This document shows, piece by piece, positions 48,847 through 59,100 of a DNA stretch of 64,000 bases. Both the position numbers and the translations under genes were made by a program. The stretch's first letter is position 1, and every line of letters starts with the position of its first letter. Under the pieces are notes generated by a model. That model was not told the DNA's origin. It did no database searches and saw nothing but the letters and a program-made list of their open reading frames with translations. Location: contig JAKLGJ010000003.1 in NCBI GenBank assembly GCA_022710715.1, positions 254,527-318,526 of the forward strand, given 5' to 3'. Origin of the DNA: Candidatus Omnitrophota bacterium. GTDB lineage: Bacteria; Omnitrophota; Gorgyraeia; Gygaellales; Profunditerraquicolaceae.

Positions 48847-49236
48847 ATGTTCAAAACCTTTGTGTACGCCATAACGGCTATCGCGTTACTCATAAACGCG
48901 TCCGGCTGCGTATTCCTGCTGGTAGGAGCGGTGGGAGCCATCGGTACGGCTACCTGGCTGGAAGGAAAACTTTCCCAGGATTTCAACGTGCCGTTCGACA
49001 GGATGATCACGGGAGTGAAAAAAGCCCTGGCGTCTTTAAAGCTGGAAGTCGCTAAAGAGACCAGGAAAGAAACGGTATGCCAGTTGATCAGTAATTATTA
49101 TGACGGCAGAATGATCTGGGTGGATATTCACCGGATTTCCGACAACCTTAGCCAGGTGGAAGTCCGCGTGGGCGCTATGGGCGATCAATACGAAGCGCGC
49201 AAGATCATGGGTAAAATACGCCACTACGCGCATTAG
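48847..49236 (+). CDS. DUF3568 lipoprotein-like protein
   Basis: ATG at 48847 with GGAGG 6 nt upstream; 129 aa. Lipoprotein signal ITAIALLINASGC, with C at about residue 21. A glycine-rich GAVGAIGTATWLEGKL and DUF3568 segments (FDRMITGVKKALASLKLEV, DGRMIWVDIHRISDNLSQVEVRVG) follow. Conserved in many Gram-negatives; function unknown. Confidence 0.78.
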   Translation: MFKTFVYAITAIALLINASGCVFLLVGAVGAIGTATWLEGKLSQDFNVPFDRMITGVKKALASLKLEVAKETRKETVCQLISNYYDGRMIWVDIHRISDNLSQVEVRVGAMGDQYEARKIMGKIRHYAH

Positions 49237-49254
49237 TAAGGAGCTGGCCGGTTT

Positions 49255-49653
49255 ATGCGAATCCTCGCTTTTCTTCTCACGCTCTTGCTGCTGCAAGGCT
49301 GCAGCCTGGTCGCCTACCGCGAACAGATAAAATTACTGCAGGACATATCCCGCGATCAGGCGCAGATAGACGCCGCGCTGAAACAGCAGGAAAAACGCTT
49401 CAATCATCTCGCCTCCGACGTCAAAAAAAACCGGCTGCGTAAAGGGCTGCGCCAGGAAGCGATTATCGCCGCTTACGGAGCGGCGGTATTCTGCGAAACG
49501 ATCCCTTCTACCGGCCCCGACAGCGCTGTTTCCCGCTGCATCTACCGCCCCGGCCCGGTCAGGATATTCTCGGATCTGGTCTACCTCTATTTCGATGAGA
49601 AACTCACCCTGGTGTCGGCGGAATTCAGCCCGGCGGAACTGCTTTCGAAATAA
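49255..49653 (+). CDS. Hypothetical lipoprotein with N-terminal coiled coil
   Basis: The 132-aa protein has lipobox LLLLQGCS (Cys16), a coiled coil (DISRDQAQIDAALKQQEKRF) and a C-terminal beta part (CIYRPGPVRIFSDLVYLYFDEKLTL) resembling the SmpA/BamE-like or OmlA folds. It follows the DUF3568 gene by 18 nt, so they probably form a two-gene operon. Confidence 0.7.
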   Translation: MRILAFLLTLLLLQGCSLVAYREQIKLLQDISRDQAQIDAALKQQEKRFNHLASDVKKNRLRKGLRQEAIIAAYGAAVFCETIPSTGPDSAVSRCIYRPGPVRIFSDLVYLYFDEKLTLVSAEFSPAELLSK

Positions 49654-49654
49654 C

Positions 49655-50650
49655 TTATTTGACGGTTATTTTTTTCCAGCTGGAGACTTTGAGGTTGGAG
49701 AAATAAATATAATTACGCACGCCCGCTCTGGAGGAAGGATACACCCATACTTCCTTTTTCTGGGCATCTCTGAACTTGTTTAAAGGCATGCCCAATATCC
49801 GTTCCACGGTGATAAAATCGATGTCCTTTTTCATAAAATCCTTGATCTTCTGATCCATATCCGCGGACACGACTGCCGCGACAGGTTGAGGTTGCGCAAC
49901 AGGGGCGGCTACCGGTTCAACGGCCTGCAGCTGGGAAGGAACGCCGGTGGTCTCCTCACTTACCGATCCCTCGATAAAGACCGGCTTGCCGGTAACCGGC
50001 TTGAAATTCATTTTCAGCGACGGGGAATCCGCGGCGGATTGCTGCGCTTCATCTATCGGCGCCGCTTCGGGTACCATATCCGGACTTTTTATCTTCTCTT
50101 TGAGCGCGGGCATATACTCTACAAGCTTTCCTTCCAGCACGATAAACTGTTCCTTGAGCGCCTTGATTTTCTGTTCGAAATCAACCAGTTCTCCGCTGGG
50201 CGATAAACCCATAGAATAAAGCTGCCGATACACGCCGTACATTTCCATCAGCGCGGCATAAGCATCCGTATATTGTTTCGACAGCTTGCTCACATCCCTG
50301 ATCCCGATCTCGATCATCCCGTTATTGATCTCCAGCTTCTGCAACGCTTCCTTGGCGGTCTTCAGGAACTCGCTCAAACGCTGCTCGAATGCCCCCCGGT
50401 CATCCAGACTTTCCTTCCAGCGCCGGGAAATCCCTTCCAGAACGGCGAAAGACAACTGGGTATTATCGATCACTTTGGAACAAACATTCACAAAGCGCTC
50501 ATCGCGCTCGCACAGTTGAGCGGAATAGGTGATCTGTTTTTTCTTGGCCAAAAGATTGGAGAACAGATATCCGCCCAGGAAACAAAGCATCCCGAACGTG
50601 ACAAACAGGCTGACGATCACCACACTGATATATCTGTTGTTCTTGCCCAT
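49655..50650 (-). CDS. Single-span membrane protein with periplasmic coiled coil, unknown
   Basis: The 331-aa protein has TM at about 8-31 (SVVIVSLFVTFGMLCFLGGYLF), then helical segments (about 35-175) and a proline/alanine/valine-rich linker. The C-terminal domain (ITVERILGMPLNKFRDAQKKEVWVYP) reminds of the SmpA/OmlA motif of the neighbouring lipoproteins. GGGAG precedes the ATG. It is convergent with the lipoprotein gene (1 nt apart). Function unknown. Confidence 0.72.
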   Translation of the reverse strand: MGKNNRYISVVIVSLFVTFGMLCFLGGYLFSNLLAKKKQITYSAQLCERDERFVNVCSKVIDNTQLSFAVLEGISRRWKESLDDRGAFEQRLSEFLKTAKEALQKLEINNGMIEIGIRDVSKLSKQYTDAYAALMEMYGVYRQLYSMGLSPSGELVDFEQKIKALKEQFIVLEGKLVEYMPALKEKIKSPDMVPEAAPIDEAQQSAADSPSLKMNFKPVTGKPVFIEGSVSEETTGVPSQLQAVEPVAAPVAQPQPVAAVVSADMDQKIKDFMKKDIDFITVERILGMPLNKFRDAQKKEVWVYPSSRAGVRNYIYFSNLKVSSWKKITVK

Positions 50651-50780
50651 CCTGATATCTCCCTGAATGACAACTATATACTATCCCCTTTTAGACTAGC
50701 ATATTCCATGCCAATTTCCCCCGGATTTTTAAAGATTGATATCGGACTAATTCATTACACTACAATATGTTATATTAAAG

Positions 50781-50809
50781 ACTATACCGGCAATCTGTCT
50801 TCCGGGCAA
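50781..50809 (-). promoter_or_regulatory. Candidate promoter with long leader for the single-span membrane protein
   Basis: Minus strand TTGCCC (50809-50804), 17 nt, TATAGT (50786-50781), about 130 nt before the ATG. CCGGGCAA/TTGCCCGG inverted repeats flank 50802-50853. Apart from these and the terminator at 50880-50905, nothing else is visible in this interval. Confidence 0.45.
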
Positions 50810-50879
50810 TTGGTGGATTTTTGTTCACATTCGTATTCAAAATGTTGCCCGGCCGTCCTGATTTAGCACAAAGAAAAAG

Positions 50880-50905
50880 GCTCCCGTTCTTCTCCGGGAG
50901 CCCTT
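50880..50905 (-). terminator. Terminator of the rubrerythrin operon
   Basis: Minus strand GGCTCCCG / CGGGAGCC stem followed by TTTTTCTTTG. Confidence 0.85.
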
Positions 50906-50957
50906 TGTTCACCATATGCCGCGTTACGCCGCGCAGATTACCGAGTATGTAAAGCGA

Positions 50958-51536
50958 TCAATAATTCTCGGCAAGGACCTCATAGAATGCCTGGGGATGT
51001 CTGCAGGCCGGACATTCATCGGGCGCTTCAGCGCCTTCGAAAACATAACCGCAGTTAATGCAATGCCAGGTAGTCTTGGCTTTTTTCTTGAACACTTCGC
51101 CTTTATCGATATTGGCTGCCAATTTACGATAGCGCGATTCGTGAAACTTCTCGACTTTCGCGATCTGCTCGAAGGACCGGGCGACTTCTTCAAATCCCTC
51201 TTTACGGGCAACCCGGGCGAAATCCGAGTAAAGCGTGGTCCATTCCAGGTTCTCGCCGTTTGCCGCAGCTTCCAGGTTCGCGCGGGTGTCCTTGATCATC
51301 CCGGCCGGGTAGGCAGCGGTAATTTCCACTTCCCCGCCTTCCAGGTATTTGAAAAACACCTTGGCATGCTCTTTCTCATTCTCGGCGGTCTCCAGAAAGA
51401 TTCGCGAGATCTGCTCAAATCCTTCTTTCTTGGCGGCGCTGGCAAAATAAGTATACCGGTTACGCGCTTGAGATTCGCCGGCAAACGCCTTCAAAAGGTT
51501 CTTCTCGGTTTCACTCCCCTTTATCGATTTTCCCAT
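50958..51536 (-). CDS. rbr: Rubrerythrin
   Basis: The 192-aa peroxide-reducing diiron protein has ferritin-like ExxH/E motifs (ESQARNRY, ETAENEKEHAKVF, EGFEEVARSFEQIAKVEKFHESRY). The C-terminal rubredoxin-type iron site has C-x2-C pairs HCINCGYVFEG and ECPACRHP. It scavenges H2O2 in anaerobes. Co-transcribed after a desulforedoxin-like gene 13 nt upstream. Confidence 0.95.
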   Translation of the reverse strand: MGKSIKGSETEKNLLKAFAGESQARNRYTYFASAAKKEGFEQISRIFLETAENEKEHAKVFFKYLEGGEVEITAAYPAGMIKDTRANLEAAANGENLEWTTLYSDFARVARKEGFEEVARSFEQIAKVEKFHESRYRKLAANIDKGEVFKKKAKTTWHCINCGYVFEGAEAPDECPACRHPQAFYEVLAENY

Positions 51537-51549
51537 CGCAGTTTCCTTT

Positions 51550-51675
51550 CTATCCTTCGGTTTTGATCATTTCTTTACCGCAACACACCAGCGTGCCGCC
51601 GCCGACTTTAGTCACTTCCACTTCATTTCCGCACACCGAACAACGGTATTTTTCTCCTGTTTTTTTAACCGCCAT
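51550..51675 (-). CDS. Desulforedoxin-like small iron protein (41 aa)
   Basis: ATG 51673-51675, stop TAG 51550-51552. Four cysteines as in desulforedoxin: YRCSVCGNEVEV (C-x2-C) and GGGTLVCCGKEM (C-C). They bind one iron; the same domain is found at the N-terminus of desulfoferrodoxin. GAGGTG lies upstream. It is the first gene of the rubrerythrin unit and probably donates electrons for oxidative-stress protection. Confidence 0.88.
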   Translation of the reverse strand: MAVKKTGEKYRCSVCGNEVEVTKVGGGTLVCCGKEMIKTEG

Positions 51676-51696
51676 GGCATCACCTCGGTTTTATGC

Positions 51697-52086
51697 TTAG
51701 TCTGGTTTCTGCAGAATGGAATCGATCTTGGAAATAAGTTCCTGGGGAGCGATCGGTTTAGCCAGGAAATAATTCCTTCCGATCTTCCCGCCAGCCTGCG
51801 CGTCCAGCTCTTCTTTCTTCAGCAGGGCGGTAATGAAGATGATCGGGATCTGACTGATAGGCTGAAAATCCCTGATGCTCTGGGCGACCTCGCCGCCGTC
51901 CATAAGCGGCATATTGATATCCAGCAACACGATGTCCGGCCGGTTATTCTTGGCAAGGCTGATAGCAGTCTGTGAATCCGTGGAAGTAATGACCTCGAAT
52001 CTGCCGCTGCGCTCCAGCATGGATTTGGTGAACGCGCAGATATCCTCTTCGTCGTCAATGATCAGGACCTTCTTTTTATCCGCCAT
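51697..52086 (-). CDS. Single-domain response regulator (CheY-like)
   Basis: The 129-aa receiver has phosphate-acceptor D56 (IVLLDINMP), acidic pair D11-D12, T/S switch (IIFITALL) and a conserved K in FLAKPI. No output domain, so it acts through protein binding. CAAGGAGG upstream belongs to repeat copy B. No kinase gene is adjacent. Confidence 0.93.
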   Translation of the reverse strand: MADKKKVLIIDDEEDICAFTKSMLERSGRFEVITSTDSQTAISLAKNNRPDIVLLDINMPLMDGGEVAQSIRDFQPISQIPIIFITALLKKEELDAQAGGKIGRNYFLAKPIAPQELISKIDSILQKPD

Positions 52087-52087
52087 C

Positions 52088-52153
52088 TAACCTCCTTGTC
52101 CACAAGGGCAACTCCAACGCAATTCCATTTAAGCGCTGGGTGTAACCTGCAGC
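52088..52153 (-). repeat. SD-bearing palindromic repeat, copy B
   Basis: Minus strand: hairpin CCAGCGC/GCGTTGG, then TTGCCC-TTGT-GGACAA, then GGAGG immediately before the response-regulator ATG. Homologous to 14498-14590. Confidence 0.6.
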
Positions 52154-52198
52154 GAATGACCCGCTGCTGCACGGTATAACTATCCTTATTTTAATCCT

Positions 52199-53086
52199 TC
52201 AGGCCGCCAAACTCAAGGTATATTTTTTTACCATATCCGACGGCTGATAGGACAATTTCGCTTTGCGCAAACCTTCGATCCCCAGATCCTGCTCCATGTT
52301 CACCGTGACCGCGTCCGCAGCCTCATGCTGCAGGAATTCGTTGAAAATGGTCTGGTACAGTCCCGGCATTTCCCGCGCCGCTTTCAGGATATGGATGACC
52401 AGCGTGTCACGGTTGAGCTTTTCGGCCATACAGACCGCGCAGATAGCCCCGTTCACCCGGATGGCGCCTCCCCGCACCCCGAGCGCGCCGTAATTATGCA
52501 GGATATCCTCCATTGCCAGCCGCTCCGCTTTGAGGCTCTCCATCTTTTCGCAGTCCATCTCATGGCACCAGAAATCCTCGAAACGGAAACATTCCGCGAT
52601 ATGCTGCGTTCCGATGGCGAAGTATTCATAGGCGTAGCTGGATTTGAATTTGCGGATGAGATTACGTTTGCCGTCGTATTTACGCCCCTGGAGCTTGACC
52701 AGGTCGTCAGTCAGGTATTCATAATCGGCATTATCCGGATCGAACATCGTTTTCACTCCGTGCGTACCCTCAAACAACTGTTTGATATGCTCCGGCACGC
52801 GCACGAAAGCGTTGCCGGTGGCGCGCATCAAATCCAGCATCGTGGCCGAAGTATCTCCGTGGCCGATGAGCGGATAAAAAACCTCTTTCCCCTTCCAGCG
52901 AGCGGTCAAGACCAGGAAATCCTGATAGCCGGACAGACGAAAACCGTAAAAATTACGCCAGCCGAAAAGGTTGGTAAAGGTATACTCGGAGATATCCGGC
53001 TGCATCCGCTCGAACTGCCGATCGAAGAGCGTTTTGTCGGCTAATTCGATCCGGCGATAATCGGGGAATTCCGGAACCGGGATCAT
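52199..53086 (-). CDS. DUF2156 domain protein
   Basis: The 295-aa protein matches DUF2156 (the C-terminal GNAT-like domain of lysyl-phosphatidylglycerol synthases): DISEYTFTNLFGWRNFYGF, YPLIGHGDTSATMLDLM, GKRNLIRKF, and EQDLGIEGLRKAKLSYQPSDMVKKY. Stand-alone members are thought to be acyltransferase-like. Substrate unknown. AGGAG lies upstream. Confidence 0.83.
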   Translation of the reverse strand: MIPVPEFPDYRRIELADKTLFDRQFERMQPDISEYTFTNLFGWRNFYGFRLSGYQDFLVLTARWKGKEVFYPLIGHGDTSATMLDLMRATGNAFVRVPEHIKQLFEGTHGVKTMFDPDNADYEYLTDDLVKLQGRKYDGKRNLIRKFKSSYAYEYFAIGTQHIAECFRFEDFWCHEMDCEKMESLKAERLAMEDILHNYGALGVRGGAIRVNGAICAVCMAEKLNRDTLVIHILKAAREMPGLYQTIFNEFLQHEAADAVTVNMEQDLGIEGLRKAKLSYQPSDMVKKYTLSLAA

Positions 53087-53114
53087 GGCTTTGTTCTCCT
53101 GTCAGTTTGATAAT

Positions 53115-55958
53115 CTATTTGCACAGTGCCCCGAACGGGCAATAGCCGCATACATGTTCGTCCGAATCATCCGGAGTGAAATCCACCGCCGGATCGAGTA
53201 TCTCGTTGAGGATAAAACCAAGCGCGTTCATATATTCTATCATCAGCCGGTCTTTATCGGTAAAATCCCCTTCCGTGCGCAGCAGGCTCACCAGACCGAG
53301 CTCTCTGGTGCCCGTTTCGCGAATAGAATACAAACAGGCGTTGGTGCGCTGGCCTTTGAACTTCCGGTCCAGGAAATACAGGTATAAGGGCAATTGAAAC
53401 GATTTGATCGTGTCCCTGATCCAGGCCCGGTCGAACTGCACGGCGTCGAAATCGATGCCGCTTTTAGGCAGAATATGCTCGACATCGCCGGTTTTATAGT
53501 CGATCACGGCCACGGTGCCGTCAACCAGGCGATCGATGCGGTCCACCCGCGCCTGGAAAGCGAATTCCTCTTTGCCGAACGGGATGGTCCCGGTGAATTT
53601 CTGTTCCAGCCCCAGTACTTGCAACACCTGACGCTTGCGTTCATTGGCCAGAAACGCCTTCATCCGCACGTCCAGGATCTCTTTCAGCAGGAAGGAATCC
53701 GATCTCATCCGTTTGGACAACCGTTCCTCGAACCGTTTGTCCATCTCGGCGAAAAAGAACTTCTCGAACTGTTTATTGATCACCGGCTTCCTGTTCAGGA
53801 ACTCTTTATAGGTGTCCTCCAGCAGCTCGTGGATAAACGTACCGATGTCCGCGGCCTCCGGCTCATCGAGCAAATCGTCTTTTTCCTGCAAACCCAGCAC
53901 GTACCGGTAATAGAACTGCAGCGGGCACTGCAAATAGGCATTGATGCTGGAGGCGGAATAGGGTAATCCGCGCAAGAATTCCAGCTCTTCTTTTTTCTTC
54001 TTGATCGCCACTTCGCGCGGCTGCATATCCACGCAGAACTGCCCCCGGGAAACCGCAAGCACGTCCAGTTTACCCTGGGCCTTTTCCCGTTCCCAGAGTA
54101 ACTCTTCGATAAACCGGCTGCGTTCGTTGCGCGCCCCTTCTTCATATACCAGGAAAACCTTCTGCGCCGAAGATATCAGCCGGCGGAACTGGTAGCGTTG
54201 TATCTCTTCTTCCTGCTCCAACTGGTCCAGCCCGAGCCTGACCATGATCTCGCGCGGGATCAACGGCTGGGTGATCTTCAACGACGGCATTTTGTTCTCA
54301 TTGGTATCGATGACGATCACGTTCCCGAAGTTCAGAGAACGCGTCTCCATCAATCCCAGGATCTGCAGTCCCTTGAGCGGCGAACCGGAGAAGTTGACCA
54401 TCTCATTTTCCAGGCTGTTATGGAACACTTTGAAAAGTTCTTCCTGCTGGAAGGGTTCGGCGCCGAAAGACGCCCGGCTGAATTCTTCGCGTATGCCCAT
54501 GATCCGCTCGACGATTTTCAGGTTCAGGGGATAATTGTTGAGGAAACTTTTTTCCAGCAGCGCCTGCAGCAGTTGCTCCAGAGACGCGGCGAACGCCGCG
54601 AAGGAAACCAATCCTTCCCACTGGTGAAAAAGATACCGGTGCAGTTCTTTTAAAACGGTTTTGAGCTCTTCGTGGGTGACGCGCACTTCCATATGCCGGG
54701 TTTTCGCCAACGCCAGATCATAGACCTCGCGCGACGCTTCCACCTGCCGCGGATCGATGAACAGGCTGCCGCCGAGCTCGGTCTCTTCCATCCCGATGAT
54801 GATCTCTTCGACTTTATGCACCAGTATCCTGGTTACCGCCGGATCGTTATTCGCCAGACGCAGGTTCTTGACCAGCGGATGACTTAACGCCCGCAGGTAA
54901 TCCTTGGCGTAATACTGTCCTTCCTTGCGGGTCTGCTGCGCGCGGGCAATGCATTCGAACAATGAATAGAGCGGGCTGCGTTTAAGCGGATAGCCGAGAG
55001 AGACGTTAAAATCGGCGACCAGGCTCGAGACTTCCGAAACCAGCGGGATCAGGCTGTTGGCATCCGGCAGGACGATCACGCTCTGCTCTGAAACCGGCAC
55101 TTCTTTGACGATATCCCGCACCAGGCAGACTTGCGAATGCAGATCGAATCCCGCCTGAATAGATAAAGCGTAATCCGGTTGGCCGGCCGCTGCCGTTTCA
55201 ATCGGCCAGCCGGTGCGCACGGCCAGTTTATCCAGCACCGGCCATTCCCTGCCGCCCTGGAATACCAGCACCGCTTTGCTTTGGTTCCTGACATGCTGGA
55301 TCAACTGTTCCTGCGTTTTATGCAGGTAGAAAAAATTACAGAAGAATATCTTCTCGAATTCCTGTAGCTGCGGCTGCTCTATCGCGCCGGCCATTAAATA
55401 CCGCAGGCCGCGGGACAGGGTGTTCTGCCGCTTCAACGCCGCATGATACGCATCGCGCAGGAGCAGGATATGCTCCAGGAGCTGATTGATGTCTTTGGGC
55501 ACGTCATACCCGATCTCGGCATTAAGCTGTATGTTCTGTATCTTATCCGCGCCGATATCTTCAAGATCGAGCTGCTCGATGAACTTGAGGATCTCCCGGG
55601 CCCAGGGCAGGAATTCGGCAAAACTCTCCCTGCGGCGCAGGATATCCGGCGTCTGTTCCCTGACCAGACGGTACATCAGAAAACAGGCCTCCAGGTCGTT
55701 GATGCGCGCGAAACTCCCGCTGTGTTTGAGGGTATAGTCGACGTATTCATCGATGGAAAAGAAACGGGGGCCGAAAAAGCCGCGCTTGAGCCGGCGCGAG
55801 AGCTCCTTCTTGAGGAACATCCCGGGCCGCTTGCCGCCGAACACAAAAGCCAGCCGGCTGATATCCCGGTTTTGCCTGATATACTCGGCATCAAGCAAAT
55901 CAGCCAGCCGCTGGATCAGATTGTCCGATAGTGCGTAGGTTATGACGTCGTTCATCAT
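53115..55958 (-). CDS. AddB-like PD-(D/E)XK nuclease/helicase-fold protein
   Basis: The 947-aa protein resembles AddB/RexB in double-strand break processing: an inactivated SF1 helicase-like core and a C-terminal nuclease with VAVIDYKTGDVEHIL. An iron-sulfur cluster cysteine set is seen (YLQCPLQFYYRYV and the terminal CGYCPFGALCK). It lies upstream of the AddA-like gene in sequence order but is transcribed after it (same strand), with a 151-bp inverted-repeat element in between. Likely works with the AddA-like helicase. Confidence 0.85.
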   Translation of the reverse strand: MMNDVITYALSDNLIQRLADLLDAEYIRQNRDISRLAFVFGGKRPGMFLKKELSRRLKRGFFGPRFFSIDEYVDYTLKHSGSFARINDLEACFLMYRLVREQTPDILRRRESFAEFLPWAREILKFIEQLDLEDIGADKIQNIQLNAEIGYDVPKDINQLLEHILLLRDAYHAALKRQNTLSRGLRYLMAGAIEQPQLQEFEKIFFCNFFYLHKTQEQLIQHVRNQSKAVLVFQGGREWPVLDKLAVRTGWPIETAAAGQPDYALSIQAGFDLHSQVCLVRDIVKEVPVSEQSVIVLPDANSLIPLVSEVSSLVADFNVSLGYPLKRSPLYSLFECIARAQQTRKEGQYYAKDYLRALSHPLVKNLRLANNDPAVTRILVHKVEEIIIGMEETELGGSLFIDPRQVEASREVYDLALAKTRHMEVRVTHEELKTVLKELHRYLFHQWEGLVSFAAFAASLEQLLQALLEKSFLNNYPLNLKIVERIMGIREEFSRASFGAEPFQQEELFKVFHNSLENEMVNFSGSPLKGLQILGLMETRSLNFGNVIVIDTNENKMPSLKITQPLIPREIMVRLGLDQLEQEEEIQRYQFRRLISSAQKVFLVYEEGARNERSRFIEELLWEREKAQGKLDVLAVSRGQFCVDMQPREVAIKKKKEELEFLRGLPYSASSINAYLQCPLQFYYRYVLGLQEKDDLLDEPEAADIGTFIHELLEDTYKEFLNRKPVINKQFEKFFFAEMDKRFEERLSKRMRSDSFLLKEILDVRMKAFLANERKRQVLQVLGLEQKFTGTIPFGKEEFAFQARVDRIDRLVDGTVAVIDYKTGDVEHILPKSGIDFDAVQFDRAWIRDTIKSFQLPLYLYFLDRKFKGQRTNACLYSIRETGTRELGLVSLLRTEGDFTDKDRLMIEYMNALGFILNEILDPAVDFTPDDSDEHVCGYCPFGALCK

Positions 55959-55968
55959 GGGGGATCAA

Positions 55969-56119
55969 GGTGTTCGGGCTGTCTCGCTCAGCACCGTTCG
56001 GTTTTCCCCACCGAGGAAAACCTCACTTGGAGAAGCTGCTCGCTCTCACCGACTTTAAATAGCGGGTGAACCATGGCCGCTCGCATCTTCTACATGCTGA
56101 GCGAGACAGCCCGAACACC
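55969..56119. repeat. 151-bp inverted-repeat element between the AddA/AddB-like genes
   Basis: Perfect 25-bp terminal inverted repeats (55969-55993 GGTGTTCGGGCTGTCTCGCT.. and 56095-56119) enclose 101 bp with an inner GGTTTTCC/GGAAAACC hairpin. No coding sequence, no U-tract. MITE-like element or very stable mRNA structure. Confidence 0.75.
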
Positions 56120-56120
56120 C

Positions 56121-59100
56121 TTATAGAACTTGTTCAACACTCATTTCATCCAGATACACCAGATACCCGCTGATTCTCCGTTGCGGGTATATCTGGGCCA
56201 GGATCTGGGCGTATTCGCGGATCTGCTTCCGATACGCGTCATCCGTCGCGCGGGCGCTTTTATAATCCACGATAACGATCTCTTTTTCTCTGACGATCAG
56301 CCGGTCCGTGCGTTTGGTGTTGCCGAAGCCGTCGACCATTTCGCGTTCCCGGAACACTTCACCGTCCGGAACGTCGAAAAACGCTTTGGCCCGGGGATGC
56401 TCGACCAACGCCTGAATAGTCTGCTGCGTTGATTCCCAGTCCTCAAAATAAGGGTATTCGGTCTTCGCCGACTCAAACGCAGCCGCTATTTCCCTTCGCG
56501 CGGCTTTACCGGCGAGATTACCGATACCGGCAAGGGCGAAATGCAGAACATTGCCGCGCGCAATGCGCGCGTAATCCTGCACCCGGCCGATCTCTTCGAA
56601 CTCGTCTTTCAAGAATCCGATCCAATCGCGGTACCGGGACACGCCCAGATGCAGAGCGTGCGCTTTCTTCTTCTCTTTTTTGGGCGGATACGCTGCAGCC
56701 GCCCCGCATTCACGTTTTTCAGGGGGAATCAACAGCGAAGCGATGTTGAACTCCCGCCCGGCTCTGGGACTGACAAAAATGTACAGCTCATATTGCGCCC
56801 GGGTAGTAGCCACATACAGACTGTTAAGTTCGTCTATAAAAGCTTTTTTGTATTCTTGGCGGTATTTCAGTTCCAGCTCCGGAGAATACCGGGCATACTC
56901 CGTTTTGAGCGACGTTAAACCGAGATGATCATCCCGGCTGTCGATGACAAATGAGGCTTTGCGGCTCTGCCCGGCGCCGATCTTGACGTTGATCTCGAAA
57001 AACGGGATGATCACCGCCGGGAATTCCAGCCCTTTGGCCTTATGGATAGTCACGACCCGGATGGAATCGCTGGAAGCCACATGCACGAAGAGGTTTTCCG
57101 GAAGTTCATCGGCGAAATAATCCAGGAACCGGGCGATGTTCTGGTTGTCCTCTTCCTGCTCCTTGATCACTTCCAGGAATTTCATAAAGAATCCCTGGGC
57201 CTGCGGAAAATGCTCCAGCACCTGGAACTGGCGCATAATGGTGATACAGAGCTCATAGAGCGGGACGAATCCCACGGTCTTGAAGAACTCCTCTATAAAC
57301 CGCTCCCACTCGCCGGGAAATTCGTTGCGGAATACCCGGTACAGGTAGGGGCGCTGTTGATGGCGTTTGCCTGCGCCGGCCCTGAACAGAAAATCCCGGA
57401 TGGTTTGATGGGAGATCCCGCTGACGCCGGCGAATATCTCTCCCAGGATAAATGTGGCGAACGCCAGGTCATCGATAGGCGAATTCAGGAATGTCAAAAA
57501 CGCCGTCAGCTCTTTGATCAAAGAGTTCTCGCGGATATTCAACGTTTTCTCGGACTCAACGGGAAGCTTCTTCTCCAGCAGCCAGGAGGTGATCAACTCC
57601 ACGTCGGCATTGCTGCGGCACAAAAGCGCGATATCCCCGGGCCGGAAACGCCCGCTCAACCCGTCCAGCAACCGGTACACTTCTTCCTTGATGAACGCCC
57701 GGGCGTCCTGGCCGTTCTCCATCTCCACCGGCTTGACCTGGACGAAACCTTTATCGTATCTCTCTTTATACTCCTGATGCGAACCGCTGAAAATAGCGCT
57801 GATCTCGGCGCTATCCGCTTCGCTGAATCCGATGCTGTTTTTCTTGTGTTCGGAGATTTCGGCGATCATCCGCCGGATATTGTCGGGAGCGAAAACCGCG
57901 TTATTGAACTCCACCACTGCTTTCTGCGAACGAAAATTCCGGAGCAAAGGATCGGAATGCACATTGAAAGCGGCAAGCTTTTCTTTCAAATAATCCATCA
58001 GGGTCACTTCCCCGCCGCGGAACCGGAAGATCGCCTGTTTCTTGTCCCCGACATAGAACAATGACCCGCCCGTGGATAAAGCTTCTTCCACCATCGGGTG
58101 CAGGTTGGTCCACTGCAAAATACTGGTATCCTGGAATTCGTCGACCAGAAAATGGGTGAACTGGGTGGCCAGACGGTAATATAATTCCGGCACGGTCACG
58201 CTGGCCCCGGCAAAAAGATGCTGCGCCTGGCTGTTCAACTCCGAGAGAAACATGATGTCGTCCTCGCGGCAGGCCAGTTTGAAATTCTTCTCCACTCCCT
58301 GGAAGATATCGATATACGGATTAAAACGGGCAAAGGCTTCCCACTGATACAGCTGCGGGATCCCGGCCTTGATCCTGGCCCAGAGTTTTAACTGTTTTTC
58401 GGAAGCCTCGCCGTTTTTGCGCAGCGGGAATTCTTCCTTGGAAAACGGGTTAAAGAACTCGTCGATGACATTCGCGTCCACCGCGTCTTCGAACTCGTTC
58501 TGGAACTTGCGCCAGTAGGTCCCGTTTGCCTCTTCGGGAAAATCCGCCTTAAGCTTGAGCATCAGCTCTTTTATTTCCTCGCGCTTGGCGCGGATCTGGT
58601 CGAAGCCTTTGTCATACTTGGCGAACCCCAGGCCGAAATTATTGCGCGCATTCAAAAGCAGCTCCATGATCTCCAGGATGTCCTGCTTGGGGAACCAGGA
58701 CTTGCGATTCTCCAGGTGCAGGTAATTCTGCAGGAACTGGTGGAACTGTTCCCTGACGCCGGTATCGCTGTGCGCCTGCTCGATCAATTCATCGAGGCTA
58801 TAGGCCAGATGTTCCCGGTAATCGTTCTTGATCCGGAAATCGCTGGAGAGATCCAGCTTGAAAGCGCAGCCGGAAAGGATGGCGTTGATAAAACTGTCGA
58901 TGGTCTGCACCTGGAAATAATTGTACCTGCGGATGATCTCTTCCATCACCAGGAACGCTTTTTTTCTGGCCGGGCACTCCTCCACCCCCAGCTTGGAAAG
59001 CAGATTCGCCTTATCCTTATCTTCTTCGAACTGATCCAGAGCCAGCTGTTTCAAGAACAGCAGGATGCGCGCTTTCATTTCCAGACAGGCTTTGTTGGTG

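Noticed and set aside
50700-50720. TTGGCATGGAATATGCTA resembling a sigma-54 promoter
   Set aside because: Spacing between GG and GC is one base too long for a -24/-12 element.
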